Shown: positions 1-8,132 of the stretch, piece by piece
Layout: every line of letters starts with the position of its first letter
Position numbering within the stretch: position 1 is the first letter of the stretch
NCBI GenBank assembly: GCA_030145345.1
Contig: JAQYVT010000016.1
Span: 1 to 44,120 of the forward strand
Length of the DNA: 44,120 nt
Direction of reading: 5' to 3'
Origin: Desulfobacterales bacterium
Lineage (GTDB): Bacteria; Desulfobacterota; Desulfobacteria; Desulfobacterales; UBA11574
Position numbers and translations under genes: made by a program
The notes under the pieces: model-generated
What the model saw: only the letters and a program-made list of their open reading frames with translations
What the model was told of the DNA's origin: nothing
Database searches by the model: none

Positions 1-452
1 ACACTAAATGAAACTCTTAAAATAATATTTCCCAAAACGCCCGCCACGATATCGTCCATGACAATGCCGATCCCCCCGGATAATTTTCTTTCGAGAAATC
101 GAATCGGATACGGTTTCCAGATATCCAGGATTCTGAATATTAAAAAACCGGCAAAAACAAAAATCATGTTAAACGGCAGGCCGATGAGGGTCACCAACAT
201 ACCGGCAATTTCATCGATGACGATACAACCCGGATCTTTTGCCTTTAATATTATTTCTGCCTCGTGAGCCATCCATACGGCAAAAAAAACAAACAGTATG
301 GTTAGGCCAACAGCAACCGAAAATTCGATTTTAGAAAGAAAAAAGCAAAGGGCGAGTCCCAGAATAGATCCAAAAGTTCCGGGAGCAAAAGAGATGTTCC
401 CAATAAAACAACCGGTCGCAAAAAACATGACCGATTTCTGTTTATAATTCAT
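1..452 (-). CDS. pgpA: Phosphatidylglycerophosphatase A, 3' end cut by window edge
   Basis: PgpA is a membrane enzyme that removes the phosphate from phosphatidylglycerophosphate to give phosphatidylglycerol. The reverse strand reads from ATG at 452 to the window edge without a stop, giving 150 residues. Family features are in order: an N-terminal APGTFGS motif, a VIDEIAG segment after the first membrane helices, a DIWKPYPI segment, and a C-terminal GIGIVMDDIVAG motif carrying the acidic pair expected for metal binding. Full-length family members are about 150-170 residues, so only a few residues are likely missing. The next gene, larC, is on the same strand but 104 bp upstream, and a candidate promoter lies between them. 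Identification is by motif and length. Confidence 0.88.
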   Translation of the reverse strand, partial: MNYKQKSVMFFATGCFIGNISFAPGTFGSILGLALCFFLSKIEFSVAVGLTILFVFFAVWMAHEAEIILKAKDPGCIVIDEIAGMLVTLIGLPFNMIFVFAGFLIFRILDIWKPYPIRFLERKLSGGIGIVMDDIVAGVLGNIILRVSFS

Positions 453-460
453 GGGTTGTC

Positions 461-487
461 TCTATAGTCTGACTCCTTTTTTGTCAA
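461..487 (-). promoter_or_regulatory. Candidate sigma-70 promoter for pgpA
   Basis: On the minus strand a perfect TTGACA (487-482) is followed after 15 bp by TATAGA (466-461), just upstream of the pgpA ATG at 452. The spacer is shorter than the usual 16-18 bp, so this is tentative. Confidence 0.35.
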
Positions 488-556
488 GAAATAGTATTGA
501 AACATAATTTCCTCAATTATCCAATCGCTCCGGTTTGAAAGCTGAAATCAATCTCC

Positions 557-1720
557 TTAAATTGAATTGCTCAGCGATTGTACAATCGTATCGTATACGA
601 TCCTGATGGGTATGTTCTTTTCCAGAGCGATCTTTCTGCAGACCTCATATTCGGGAGCCATACGAATACTTCCGTTCGGCGCTACAATTCGTTTTACCGC
701 TATTTCACCGTAGGCTGTTTCCATGAGGACGGATTCCCGAGCCAGCAAACGTCTTTTGGCATCATGGTATCTTACACCCAAAGAAGTGGTCTCCGACAAG
801 ATGCAGTCGATCACTGTTTCCCGGCAATCTACCGGACACAGAACCTGAACCATGGTACCCGGCCTGTTTTTTTTCATGAAAATCGGAATCCAGTAGACAT
901 CGAGGGCCCCATTTTCAAACAGGCGATCCATTAGGAACCCAAATACTTCCGGGTTCATATCGTCGATGCAGGTTTCGATAACTGTAATCGCGTCCTTTTG
1001 ATGAATGAATGCTTTTCCGGTAATGATCCTCAATAGATTCGGTATGGGTTCCAGTTCACGTTTTCCGGCGCCATAACCGGTTTTTTCGATGATCATTTCC
1101 GGAATTTCTTCAAAAGATTCAGCAAGGGCAACGATGATGGCAGCGCCGGTGGGTGTGACGAGCTCCTGGGGAATTTGGGTGCCATAGACCGGTACCCCTT
1201 TAAGAATGCCAAGGGTCGCCGGTGCAGGAACCGGGAGTATTCCATGCTGGCAGGAAACAAATCCTCTTCCCAACGGAATCCTTGAAGATATGACCCGCGC
1301 TATTCCCAAATAATCCACACAAAGTACGGTGCCCACGATATCGACAATGGCATCAACACCACCCACTTCATGGAAATGGACGTTTTCTTTGGGACATCCG
1401 TGAATCGCGGCTTCTGCATCTGCAATCTTTTCAAAAATATCGAGACTCTTTTGTTTGAGGTTCGGGGATAAATAGCTTTTTTCTATCATTGATATTATCT
1501 CAACATAATCCCTCGATTTTTCGTCATCTACGACACGGACATCCACGCTTTTAGCCTGAATCCCATTGCGTGACACCGTGGCAACAGAGAGATCAAAACC
1601 GGATAATGGTATCTTTTCGAGGCTGTCTTTGAGCCATTTTACGGGGACTCCGAGGTCAATAAATGCCCCCAGGGTCATATCTCCGCTAATGCCGGAAAAA
1701 CAGTCAAAATAAGCAATCAT
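557..1720 (-). CDS. larC: Nickel pincer cofactor biosynthesis protein LarC
   Basis: LarC is the cyclometallase that inserts nickel into the pyridinium bis-thiocarboxylate intermediate, forming the nickel-pincer nucleotide used by LarA-type racemases. The N-terminus MIAYFDCFSGISGDM is the family signature. A His-rich segment, CPKENVHFHEVGGVDAIVDI, follows at about residue 110-130, and there is a CIDDMNPE motif near residue 255. At 387 residues it is a single uninterrupted frame, unlike Lactobacillus where larC is split and joined by frameshifting. The start at 1720 is preceded by GGAAGG. larA, larB and larE are not in the window, so the client enzyme is unknown. The symbol follows the family (formerly DUF111). 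Confidence 0.93.
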   Translation of the reverse strand: MIAYFDCFSGISGDMTLGAFIDLGVPVKWLKDSLEKIPLSGFDLSVATVSRNGIQAKSVDVRVVDDEKSRDYVEIISMIEKSYLSPNLKQKSLDIFEKIADAEAAIHGCPKENVHFHEVGGVDAIVDIVGTVLCVDYLGIARVISSRIPLGRGFVSCQHGILPVPAPATLGILKGVPVYGTQIPQELVTPTGAAIIVALAESFEEIPEMIIEKTGYGAGKRELEPIPNLLRIITGKAFIHQKDAITVIETCIDDMNPEVFGFLMDRLFENGALDVYWIPIFMKKNRPGTMVQVLCPVDCRETVIDCILSETTSLGVRYHDAKRRLLARESVLMETAYGEIAVKRIVAPNGSIRMAPEYEVCRKIALEKNIPIRIVYDTIVQSLSNSI

Positions 1721-1855
1721 GGTTTCCTTCCCTGAAGTTCCTTAAAATCGTTCGGCCGGTTTTTCCTCTGATTCCAGCCAGTTTGCCGGTTCCGGTGAAA
1801 ACCGCTTTGCGCCTTATCCCTTAATCTTTACCGACCTTCTGATCTTCTCACCCTC

Positions 1856-3001
1856 TTATCCTATGCCAACGGCATGAAGCCGGATGATCTCGAGTAAAAG
1901 TTCGGTAGTACGGACCATATCGTCGAGCTTTACCGATTCCCGCACGGTGTGCATATCGCGCATTCCCGTGCCCAGAACACCCGTCAATATTCCCTTTTCA
2001 AAGAATACATTGGCATCAGCACCACCGCCGGTTGTCTTGGTCACCATTTTTCTTCCCAGGTTTTCAGCCGCTTTACCGGCGAGTTTTACCACCGGGTGAT
2101 CGTCTTGAATGTAAGTGCGAGAAAAATCTTTTTCAATGTTAATCTCAAGGCGAGGAAGACCGTCACCAGCGGCGTCACTTTTATAATTTTCAACAACTTC
2201 TTTAAAGGTCGATACGATTTGGTCTGTAATTTTATGGAGTTTTTCTTCATCATGGCTTCTCACCTCACCCTTGACCCTTACGAGGTTGGGCACGATGTTG
2301 ATGGCGATACCGCCTTCGATGATACCGATGTTGCATGTTGACTCATGGTCGATCCGCCCCAGCTCCAGTTCAGCGATGGCTTTGCTGGCCAGCAAAATGG
2401 CATTTATACCTTTTTCAGGCGCAGCACCGGCATGTGCGTCTTTCCCGTGGATTTCGAATTCAAGGCGGTTGGCAGAAGGTGCCCGGGTAACAATACCTTC
2501 CGTGTCGGTGGCATCCAGTGCAAAACCATACTCAGCGGTGATGAGGCTTAAATCAAGGTGTTTGGCACCCAGAAGGCCAACCTCCTCACAAACGGTAAGG
2601 ACAAGCTCAATGGGACCACACGGGAGAGCGCTTTCCTTCAGGATTGTCAAGGTTTCCAATAGAATGGCAATGGCACTCTTATCGTCTGCCCCCAGAATTG
2701 TTGTACCGTCACTGGTAAAGGTTCCGTTTTCCAGAACAACGGTAATACCTTTCCCGGGCTCCACGGTATCCATGTGAGCATTAAGTAGAAGCGCTGGCGC
2801 CTGGACATTCCCCGGGAATCTGGCAATAAGATTTCCCGTGTTGCCGCCGGTTTTATCACCGGCACGGTCAACAAATGTCTCTGCGCCCATGAGATCAAGT
2901 ATTTTCCTGATTTCACCGGCCATCGCCCCTTCTTCTCTTGAGACGCTATCGATTTGAACGAGAAATTTAAAAGTCTCCGCCAATCGTTCTCTATTGACCA
3001 T
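1856..3001 (-). CDS. PepT-like M20 family metallopeptidase
   Basis: This is a cytoplasmic zinc peptidase of the M20 clan in the PepT-like subgroup, expected to trim small peptides. The metal-site motifs are visible: NAHMDT (His-x-Asp), LGADDKSA (bridging Asp), CEEVGLLGA (catalytic Glu followed by the ligand Glu), ALDATDTEG, and a C-terminal MHTVRES His. The reading frame extends upstream to a TTG at 3061, but ATG at 3001 (MVNRERLAE) aligns better with the family start and has AAAGG about 13 bases upstream. The longer form would overlap the -35 box of the tRNA-Sec promoter. That gives 381 residues. It lies head-to-head with selC. The exact substrate cannot be read from the sequence. Confidence 0.85.
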   Translation of the reverse strand: MVNRERLAETFKFLVQIDSVSREEGAMAGEIRKILDLMGAETFVDRAGDKTGGNTGNLIARFPGNVQAPALLLNAHMDTVEPGKGITVVLENGTFTSDGTTILGADDKSAIAILLETLTILKESALPCGPIELVLTVCEEVGLLGAKHLDLSLITAEYGFALDATDTEGIVTRAPSANRLEFEIHGKDAHAGAAPEKGINAILLASKAIAELELGRIDHESTCNIGIIEGGIAINIVPNLVRVKGEVRSHDEEKLHKITDQIVSTFKEVVENYKSDAAGDGLPRLEINIEKDFSRTYIQDDHPVVKLAGKAAENLGRKMVTKTTGGGADANVFFEKGILTGVLGTGMRDMHTVRESVKLDDMVRTTELLLEIIRLHAVGIG

Positions 3002-3046
3002 GTGTTCGTCTTTACCTTTCGAAACGCTTTTTGCCTCACAAAAACG

Positions 3047-3074
3047 TTGACAAAAATTCAATACATATTATGAT
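3047..3074 (+). promoter_or_regulatory. Promoter of tRNA-Sec gene
   Basis: A perfect TTGACA -35 box at 3047-3052 is separated by 16 bp from TATGAT at 3069-3074. The predicted transcript start, near 3081, is about 12 bases before the mature tRNA 5' end. This is strong and typical of a stable RNA gene. Confidence 0.75.
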
Positions 3075-3092
3075 ACGGTTCGGCTCCAGAAC

Positions 3093-3190
3093 GGAAGTGC
3101 GCAGCTTACTGGTGAGGCTCCCGGACTTCAAATCCGGTGTGGGGCGCTAAAACCGTCCCGGGTGGGTTCGATTCCCATGCACTTCCGCCA
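3093..3190 (+). tRNA. selC: tRNA-Sec (anticodon UCA)
   Basis: This is the selenocysteine tRNA, which decodes UGA together with SelB and a SECIS element. The acceptor stem is the unusual 8 bp (GGAAGTGC at 3093-3100 with GCACTTCC at 3179-3186), followed by discriminator G and an encoded CCA. The anticodon arm CCGGA-CTTCAAA-TCCGG (3121-3137) puts TCA at 3128-3130. A long variable arm and a normal T arm (GGTTCGATTCC) follow, giving 98 bases in total. A dedicated promoter lies just upstream. selA, selB and selD are not in this window. selC shows that the organism makes selenoproteins. Confidence 0.97.
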
Positions 3191-3770
3191 CATTTTTTCT
3201 ATTTCATTTGTTTCTCGTCGTTCCCTGCCCCCGCAAGCCAACCGATAACACCCAAAAAAATATTCGTGTGTAAACAGAGGCTGATTTCCAAAAAAATGAA
3301 TATTGTTTTATTCACGTTTTGTCAAACCCATTTCCGACCTGATTATCCTCTTTACCCGGCCGGGGGCAAATTGACACCGAGCCTACTCGAAGGTTGTATC
3401 TAAAATCTATAGGATTTGGTGTTTTTTTTAAATCTCATGGGTTGCCTGTCTAAAGGTACTTAAATAGTCATTGCAAAAGAACAGTTGGATTTTATTCGGC
3501 TTATGGATTTTCTGGTGTACAATATATGGTAATTTGTTTTAATAAGCCACAATATATTCTAATTCAACTAAATTATATATAATTTATATATAGTTTAGCT
3601 TGACACCACCAAATTACAACTTCATGATATGATTATTAATTATTCTATAAAAGAATGTTTTCATAAAATTTCAGAACCGAACACGGTGTTTGGCGATCGA
3701 CTGGATACGAAGCCCCTTTCCGTTTCAGATTCTTGGATCGGAAAAGAGGCTCTATAATATTTGTGAATTT
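3191..3770. other. AT-rich gap downstream of selC, no confident gene
   Basis: About 580 bases hold no convincing coding region. From about 3410 to 3680 the sequence becomes very AT-rich, with alternating TA runs around 3571-3596 that could form weak hairpins. No integrase, direct repeat of the tRNA 3' end or insertion-sequence end is visible, although tRNA-Sec genes are a common integration site. The frame at 3690 begins with TTG and is probably only an upstream extension of the small gene at 3771. Confidence 0.6.
3600..3628 (+). promoter_or_regulatory. Candidate promoter for the small Arg-rich gene
   Basis: TTGACA at 3600-3605 is followed after 17 bp by CATGAT at 3623-3628, in an AT-rich setting upstream of the small gene at 3771. 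The -10 match is moderate. Confidence 0.35.
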
Positions 3771-3920
3771 ATGGCATCAATTATCAGAGACAATGGCGGC
3801 CGGCGTTTGGGAATTGATCGCCGACAATTCTTTTATACCATCCATATCCCTGAGCGCAGATCCGGCAAGGAGCGGAGAAGCGGGCTGGATAGACGATTAA
3901 AACCAAGACGATCGAATTGA
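3771..3920 (+). CDS. Small arginine-rich protein with RRSGxxRR motifs
   Basis: This 49-residue frame starts at ATG 3771 and is dominated by repeated arginine motifs: NGGRRLGIDRR near the N-terminus, then ERRSGKERRSGLDRR toward the C-terminus. The pattern RRSGxDRR recurs in many short deltaproteobacterial proteins of unknown function, from memory. A longer frame from TTG at 3690 adds 27 residues with no sign of selection that I can see. No good ribosome binding site lies close to 3771. The high positive charge would fit nucleic-acid or RNA-polymerase contact, but nothing here shows that. It stands alone, upstream of another small orphan gene. Confidence 0.5.
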   Translation: MASIIRDNGGRRLGIDRRQFFYTIHIPERRSGKERRSGLDRRLKPRRSN

Positions 3921-4007
3921 CCATTTTGTCGAAAGGCAATGGGACATATGTCAATTCAATTATTTTTTTAAAAAAAGGGGTCAACAACTGGAGGGAGGTT
4001 GCCACTC

Positions 4008-4259
4008 ATGATCGAAATGTTAAGAAAAATATTTGAAGCCAATCCAGAGAAATCTACCATCGTATTAAAAAGCACATGTTCAGACTGCAGGGACGATGTA
4101 ATCATCCACATTACATCTACATCCGGCGGATTTGGCTTTCAGGGCGGCGCGTTATTTAAGCAGTCACCAGACGGGTACTTCACGAAGTGTTCGGATTGTT
4201 ACAAGATCAACCCAAAAATAAAAGATTTTAATATGCCAAAATTCGCGAGTGCCCACTAG
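4008..4259 (+). CDS. Small hypothetical protein with two CxxC pairs
   Basis: This is an 83-residue protein starting at ATG 4008, preceded by a strong GGAGGGAGG with about 9 bases of spacing, so the start is well supported over the upstream TTG at 3999. It has two cysteine pairs, CSDC at about residues 25-28 and again CSDC at about residues 64-67, separated by a glycine-rich segment (TSGGFGFQGGALF). This layout could hold one zinc ion in a small zinc-ribbon fold. I do not recognise the family. It sits 87 bp after the Arg-rich small gene and could share its transcript. Confidence 0.65.
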   Translation: MIEMLRKIFEANPEKSTIVLKSTCSDCRDDVIIHITSTSGGFGFQGGALFKQSPDGYFTKCSDCYKINPKIKDFNMPKFASAH

Positions 4260-4513
4260 TTTGAGCAATATTATTTTTGAATGACGCTCTGTTAACATCA
4301 CTACGCCGTCTCGATTCGATTTCCATTGAGCAGCCTCTCTTGTTCCACCGATCTCATTTACGACCTGAACTTCAACCTACTTTTGATCGTAATTTTTCAT
4401 GTAGAATAAACAACCGTCCATATTTTATCTTGCAGGACATTATGCAATGTTGAAATAGGCCGCATGAAATCAATTTTCATCTTGATAGAAAATACACAAA
4501 AGGAGGTTAAGAT

Positions 4514-5209
4514 ATGAAACATCTAATATTGGCATTGTCATTACTAATCTCTATTTATTCGGCAAATGTCTTTGGCCAGTGTATAAAAGGTGATTGTGAT
4601 AATGGACAAGGCACCTATAAGTATTCCCACGGCACCGAATATGAGGGCCATTGGAAAAACGGCCAGATAGATGGGCAAGGGATTCTCACCTATCCAGATG
4701 GCAGTAAATATGTGGGACAATGGAAGGATAATCAACGGCATGGGAAAGGTGCTTATATTTATTCTGACGGCAGTAAATATACGGGGCAATTTGAGGATAA
4801 CCGGCGGAATGGGAACGGCACCTATATCCATCCTGACGGCAGTAAATACGTGGGGCAGTTTAAGGATGGTCAGCGAAATGGAAAAGGAACTTATACGTTT
4901 TCCGACGGTCGCAAATATGTAGGAGAATGGAAGGACAATAACTACGTTGAAGCCCTTAAATCCGGTCAACCCTATAAACCCGCTCCAAAAAAGATTGCCG
5001 GAAAAAAATCCCGGAAAGCCGAGTCATTCAAGTCTTCAAAAGTTTCCAAGAAATTGTTGAAGAAGCGTTATCACACGGTCAATTCAGGTGAATCACTTTG
5101 GGGCATCAGCCGCAGGTATGGTTTAACGGTGAAAAATATACGAATTCTGAACAGGCTGAATGATAGATCTGTAATTTATCCCGGGCAGAAACTTTTGGTC
5201 ACGCTCTAG
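4514..5209 (+). CDS. Secreted MORN-repeat protein with C-terminal LysM domain
   Basis: This 231-residue protein has a strong ribosome site (AAAGGAGG) seven bases before ATG. Residues 1-21 form a signal peptide ending near VFG, with no lipobox. Residues 43-142 hold four complete 23-residue MORN repeats (Y-x-G-x-W/F-K-x-x-x-x-x-G-x-G pattern) and a partial fifth. A lysine-rich linker (about 143-185) leads to a LysM domain at about 186-231 (YHTVNSGESLWGISRRYG...). LysM domains bind peptidoglycan, so the protein probably acts at the cell wall with the MORN sheet displayed in the periplasm. MORN sheets often bind lipids or act as a scaffold. It appears monocistronic. Confidence 0.85.
   Translation: MKHLILALSLLISIYSANVFGQCIKGDCDNGQGTYKYSHGTEYEGHWKNGQIDGQGILTYPDGSKYVGQWKDNQRHGKGAYIYSDGSKYTGQFEDNRRNGNGTYIHPDGSKYVGQFKDGQRNGKGTYTFSDGRKYVGEWKDNNYVEALKSGQPYKPAPKKIAGKKSRKAESFKSSKVSKKLLKKRYHTVNSGESLWGISRRYGLTVKNIRILNRLNDRSVIYPGQKLLVTL
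4640..4939 (+). repeat. 69-bp tandem repeats encoding MORN units
   Basis: Four full 69-bp units (4640-4915) and a partial fifth lie inside the MORN/LysM gene. The units are clearly similar at the DNA level, sharing for example a GACGGCAGTAAATA core, which suggests fairly recent duplication or gene conversion between repeats. Confidence 0.75.
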
Positions 5210-5235
5210 ACAGAAAAATAGGATCCCGCATAAGG

Positions 5236-5865
5236 CTACCTGGGCTGACCGGCCATTAAAAGCTCATTTGAAACCAAATTGACCAATCCCCATATGGCGT
5301 CCGCCGAAAGATGGCGCTCAATGGATCGATCGAAAAGAATGGACAGGTGCGGATCAAATTCATCGTCTCCTTCCCATAAGAGGTAATAAAGGGGAATCTT
5401 GGGGAGGGGTGAAAATTTATAGGCTGCGTCGGCAAGGTCCAGAAACTCGCCGTCCAGACTTTCGGCAGCTTTTTTAAACCCCACGAGGTCTCTGCCGTAC
5501 TGTTTTAAAATAGGACCTGTTTTAAGGGTATGAGGCCCTTGAAAAAAATGAGCGTCTTTAAGGTCGCTGACACTGATCATTTCTCTGCTGACCAGATCAT
5601 GAGTTACATTCAACAGATAGACCAGAACCACCAGTTCCAAAAGGGAGTGGTCTATTTTTTCACGCCGATCCGGGTATATTCGCCAGAGACACCGGTTTTC
5701 AACGTCCACATGGACATCATTGTTTAAAAAAAGGATCCGCAATCCCCCGGAATCATGGGATATGGCAAGGGAACATTCGCAGACCCGGTTCATATCCATT
5801 TTTTTTAAATCCTCCCAGTACGTGGGGGGGACTTTTATCAGATCACTTTTAGATTTCCTTGGCAT
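5236..5865 (-). CDS. DUF3786 family protein
   Basis: This is a 209-residue cytoplasmic protein that I recognise as a DUF3786 member, a family common in sulfate reducers and other anaerobes whose function is not established. Visible features are GGLRILFLNNDVHVD near residue 41, a central segment SREMISVSDLKDAHFFQGPHTLKTG, and a C-terminal PLYYLLWEGDDEFDPHLSILFDRSIERHLSADAIWGLV block typical of the family. It starts 37 bp after the rlmD stop on the same strand, so the two are probably co-transcribed. Its end converges with the MORN/LysM gene. Confidence 0.8.
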   Translation of the reverse strand: MPRKSKSDLIKVPPTYWEDLKKMDMNRVCECSLAISHDSGGLRILFLNNDVHVDVENRCLWRIYPDRREKIDHSLLELVVLVYLLNVTHDLVSREMISVSDLKDAHFFQGPHTLKTGPILKQYGRDLVGFKKAAESLDGEFLDLADAAYKFSPLPKIPLYYLLWEGDDEFDPHLSILFDRSIERHLSADAIWGLVNLVSNELLMAGQPR

Positions 5866-5902
5866 TCCGACATACTTTCATTTTAAAAAATGGACCGATT
5901 GC

Positions 5903-7312
5903 TCATTTCAGTTCAAGTCTGGCCACAGACTCGATGTGATATGTATGTGGAAACATGTCAACGGGCTGGACTTCCAGAACAGCGTAACTGTCTTTCAACA
6001 TGCCCAGATCTCTTGCCATGGTAGCGGGATTGCAGGACACATAAACGATTCTTTCGGGGGCCATATCAATAATCCGGACGACAACATCCTTGTGCATGCC
6101 GGCCCTGGGCGGGTCAATGATCATCACATCGGGACGGGACGTAAGTTTTTTAAGCCCTTCTTTTATATCCCCCAGGATAAAGCTGCAATTTGAAACCCCG
6201 TTTAAGCGACAGTTGTTCATTGCGTCGTTTACCGCACTTTCGGCGATTTCCATGCCGATCACTTTTTGAGCGGATCCGGATAAATATATGGCAATCGCTC
6301 CCGTGCCGCTGTAGAGATCCACAACCGTCTCCTGATCTGATAAACCTGCATATTCCTTTACGGTTTTGTACAAACGTTCAGCACCACGGGTATTGGTCTG
6401 AAAAAAAGAGTTTGCCGATATCTCAAATTCGAACGCGCCGATTTTATCCTTGATACAGGTAAGCCCGGAAAGCGGAATTTCACGTTCGCCGATAGCAACA
6501 CCGGCTTTGCGCGAAGTGACATTGTTTACCACCGATACGATTTGAGGATAGGTTTCCATCAGTTTATCGGAAAGCGGCGTTACCGTGTCGCGATCTTCTG
6601 TTGCCGTGACAATGTTTACCATCCATTGGTCGTAAGCCACAGAATGTCTCAGCATAAGAAAACGCCAAAAGCCGATATGACTATGGAGTCCATAAACAGG
6701 GGCATCCGAATTTCGGATATACGTTCTCACGTCATCGAGAATCGGGTTGCCGAGCTCGGGTTGAAGCAGGCATGCTCGGGTATCCAGAACTTTGTAAAAT
6801 GTCCCCGGCACATGAAGTCCAAGGGCAAAATCCCTGTCGATATCCATTTGATCCATTTCGTCCGGCAACAGCCACCTGCGGTCGGAACAAGAGAACTCCA
6901 TCTTGTTCCGGTATTCAAAAATCAACGGTGATGCCGTTGCAGGATGCACCCGTACGTCGTGAATATTCCCGATGTGTTTAAGGGATTCCTCAACATGCTG
7001 TTGTTTGTAAGCCAGCTGTTTATCGTAACTTAAAAACTGCCACTTGCAGCCGCCGCAAAAACCGCTGTACATGCATGGAGGGTCGACCCTGAACGGTGAG
7101 GCCTTTAAAACCATTTCAACACGGGCTTCTGCATACTGTTTTTTTCTTTTAACGATGCGGGCAATAACGGTATCCAAAGGGACCGTTTTATCAACAAAAA
7201 CCGTAAACCCATCGACCTTTGCCAGGCCTTTTCCGCCAAAGGCAATCCCGGAAATATCGAGTTCAAGCAGTTGACCTTTTTTTACTTTCATTTTTTGTAC
7301 TCGTTCAGCCAC
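5903..7312 (-). CDS. rlmD: 23S rRNA (uracil-5-)-methyltransferase, RlmD/TrmA family
   Basis: This is an S-adenosylmethionine-dependent RNA m5U methyltransferase. An N-terminal TRAM domain (about residues 8-68) is followed by the iron-sulfur cysteines C80, C86 and C89 (CMYSGFCGGC) and a fourth near residue 168. A Rossmann domain follows (VVDLYSGTGAIAIYL), then DPPRAG, and the catalytic cysteine in YVSCNPATMARD. The frame opens at GTG 7312, with GAGG very close upstream. ATG at 7291 (MKVKKG) is an alternative lacking a clear ribosome site. Paralogues in this family modify tRNA or either of two 23S sites, so the exact target is inferred. Confidence 0.87.
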   Translation of the reverse strand: MAERVQKMKVKKGQLLELDISGIAFGGKGLAKVDGFTVFVDKTVPLDTVIARIVKRKKQYAEARVEMVLKASPFRVDPPCMYSGFCGGCKWQFLSYDKQLAYKQQHVEESLKHIGNIHDVRVHPATASPLIFEYRNKMEFSCSDRRWLLPDEMDQMDIDRDFALGLHVPGTFYKVLDTRACLLQPELGNPILDDVRTYIRNSDAPVYGLHSHIGFWRFLMLRHSVAYDQWMVNIVTATEDRDTVTPLSDKLMETYPQIVSVVNNVTSRKAGVAIGEREIPLSGLTCIKDKIGAFEFEISANSFFQTNTRGAERLYKTVKEYAGLSDQETVVDLYSGTGAIAIYLSGSAQKVIGMEIAESAVNDAMNNCRLNGVSNCSFILGDIKEGLKKLTSRPDVMIIDPPRAGMHKDVVVRIIDMAPERIVYVSCNPATMARDLGMLKDSYAVLEVQPVDMFPHTYHIESVARLELK

Positions 7313-7397
7313 AAAACCTCACGGGCGCCAAGATTTTTTATATTTCATTACGATTTAAAGGATTGAAAATTATCACGATTCATGAGATAAACCAAGC

Positions 7398-8132
7398 ATG
7401 GATCAAAAAAACATCACGTTCACATCCAACGGGTTATCTCTCAGCGGCGTTCTTCACCATCCGGGTATCCCCCTGCCGACGGTTGTTATCGGTTCCCACG
7501 GACTTTTAAGCACCAGCAATTCTCCAAAACAGATCGCTCTGGCAAAAGCTTGCAATGCACACGGCATTGCATTTTTCAGATTCGATCACCGCGGATGCGG
7601 GAAAAGCGAGGGCGTTTTTAAAGAAGTGACGTCTTTAGAGGCCCGTTGTAATGACCTTATCAGCGCAATAAAAACAATTCAACTCAGAAAAGATACCGGT
7701 GACCGGATCAGTCTTTTTGGAAGCAGCATGGGCGGTGCTGTCTGTATATCGGCAGCTGCGTATTTTGATATCGATTCGGTGGTCACCTTTGCCTCCCCTG
7801 TGCGCACTGCCGACATAACAGAGTCCCAGGCAAAATCGGATGATGCAGATTCCATGGATACGACGTTCCATAAAAAAGCGCTGCAGTGGGACATTTCGGA
7901 CAGGCTCGAAAATCTTCACCATATATTAATTGTGCACGGTGATTCCGACAAGATTGTCCCACTGTCCAATGCCCATGAGATTTATGAAAAAGCCGGCAAT
8001 CCAAAAAAAATGATCATTCAAAAAAACGGTGATCACCGCATGAGCGACAAAAGACACCAGGAAGATTTTGTAGTGAACGCGGCGTTATGGTTCCAGAAAT
8101 GTTTCGCCGGCACATTAGAAGGCTCAACTTAA
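7398..8132 (+). CDS. Alpha/beta hydrolase
   Basis: This is a 244-residue serine hydrolase. The triad is visible: S110 in the nucleophile elbow GSSMGG, D184 in HGDSDKIVP, and H213 in NGDHRMSD. The HG motif in VIGSHGLLS supplies the oxyanion region, and FDHRGCGKSEG is typical of the acyl-esterase/lysophospholipase-like branch. No signal peptide is seen, so it is cytoplasmic. It is transcribed divergently from rlmD and overlaps the end of cinA by 4 bp in convergent orientation. Substrate unknown. Confidence 0.85.
   Translation: MDQKNITFTSNGLSLSGVLHHPGIPLPTVVIGSHGLLSTSNSPKQIALAKACNAHGIAFFRFDHRGCGKSEGVFKEVTSLEARCNDLISAIKTIQLRKDTGDRISLFGSSMGGAVCISAAAYFDIDSVVTFASPVRTADITESQAKSDDADSMDTTFHKKALQWDISDRLENLHHILIVHGDSDKIVPLSNAHEIYEKAGNPKKMIIQKNGDHRMSDKRHQEDFVVNAALWFQKCFAGTLEGST

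Noticed and set aside
3137-3403. Plus-strand frame starting inside tRNA-Sec
   Set aside because: It overlaps a certain tRNA gene and reads into AT-rich spacer without any protein features.
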